Source of the DNA: CAMCHP01 sp036835325
GTDB lineage: Bacteria > Bacteroidota > Bacteroidia > Flavobacteriales_D > Sanyastnellaceae
Direction of reading: 5' to 3'
NCBI GenBank assembly: GCA_036835325.1
Contig: DAITMF010000047.1
Coordinates: 1-23,638 of the forward strand
DNA: 23,638 bases
The translations under genes were made by a program, and so were the position numbers. The notes under the pieces are model-generated. The model did not search any database, was not told the DNA's origin, and saw only the letters and a list, made by a program, of their open reading frames with translations. Of the stretch, positions 23,585 through 23,638 are shown piece by piece; the first letter of the stretch is position 1; each line of letters starts with the position of its first letter.

Positions 23585-23638
23585 TTGAAGATAAAGACAT
23601 AAACATCCTGCTGGTTGACGACAATGACATCGACATTG
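23581..23638 (+). CDS. Response regulator receiver domain, 3' truncated by window end
   Basis: A GTG start overlaps the preceding TGA. The 19 visible codons read V(M)IEDKDINILLVDDNDIDI, the first strand and acidic pocket of a receiver (LLVDDND). The rest, including any output domain, is outside the window. It is likely the terminal acceptor of the relay encoded upstream. Confidence 0.75.
   Translation, partial: MIEDKDINILLVDDNDIDI

Noticed and set aside
1..23638. CRISPR arrays, tRNA or rRNA genes, insertion sequences
   Set aside because: No spaced direct repeats, no tRNA cloverleaf or rRNA sequence recognised, and no transposase-like protein in any frame.

Overview
The window looks like a chromosomal segment of a Bacteroidota bacterium, most likely of the Flavobacteriales or a neighbouring order. 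Two large secreted proteins end in type IX secretion (T9SS) type A sorting domains. A type III glutamine synthetase, a SprB-repeat protein, a DUF4924 protein and a small MKIS..SWNEK..-type protein are all typical of this phylum. Promoter-like sites match the Bacteroidota form TTG(A)/TAnnTTTG rather than the E. coli form. The rank below phylum is inference.

Layout: 1-336 is non-coding, with degenerate inverted repeats, a strong terminator and a 7-bp tandem repeat. 337-2526 (minus) is glutamine synthetase III with a clear promoter and an operator-like palindrome. 2780-6253 (minus) is a secreted PNGase F-like protein carrying a very large LamG-containing insertion. Diverging from it, 6419-9443 (plus) holds two overlapping genes: a GshB-like ATP-grasp ligase and an N-formylglutamate-amidohydrolase/DUF1704 (QEGLA) metallopeptidase fusion. 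9451-15579 (minus) runs from a DPM1-like GT2, through a processive-type GT2 and a GT-C mannosyltransferase-like protein, to a secreted FG-GAP/SprB/T9SS protein. 15674-17078 (plus) is a tight three-gene set: small unknown protein, Skp/OmpH-like protein, DUF4924. 17089-18420 (minus) holds two degenerate signalling proteins, read here as a pseudo-histidine-kinase and a pseudo-receiver. 18567-23638 (plus) is a five-gene operon running off the end: an E1-like ThiF-fold protein, a GNAT-fold acyltransferase, a 7TM-DISM histidine kinase, a receiver-kinase hybrid and a receiver.

The most promising parts for new biology are the ThiF/acyltransferase/7TM-kinase operon (possibly a system that makes and senses a small molecule), the ATP-grasp/metallopeptidase pair (possibly one enzyme adds and the other removes or recycles an amino-acid-like group), the PNGase F-like enzyme split by a roughly 530-residue insertion, and the degenerate kinase/receiver pair beside the intact signalling operon. 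The domain calls come from recognising motifs in the translations; no database search was run.
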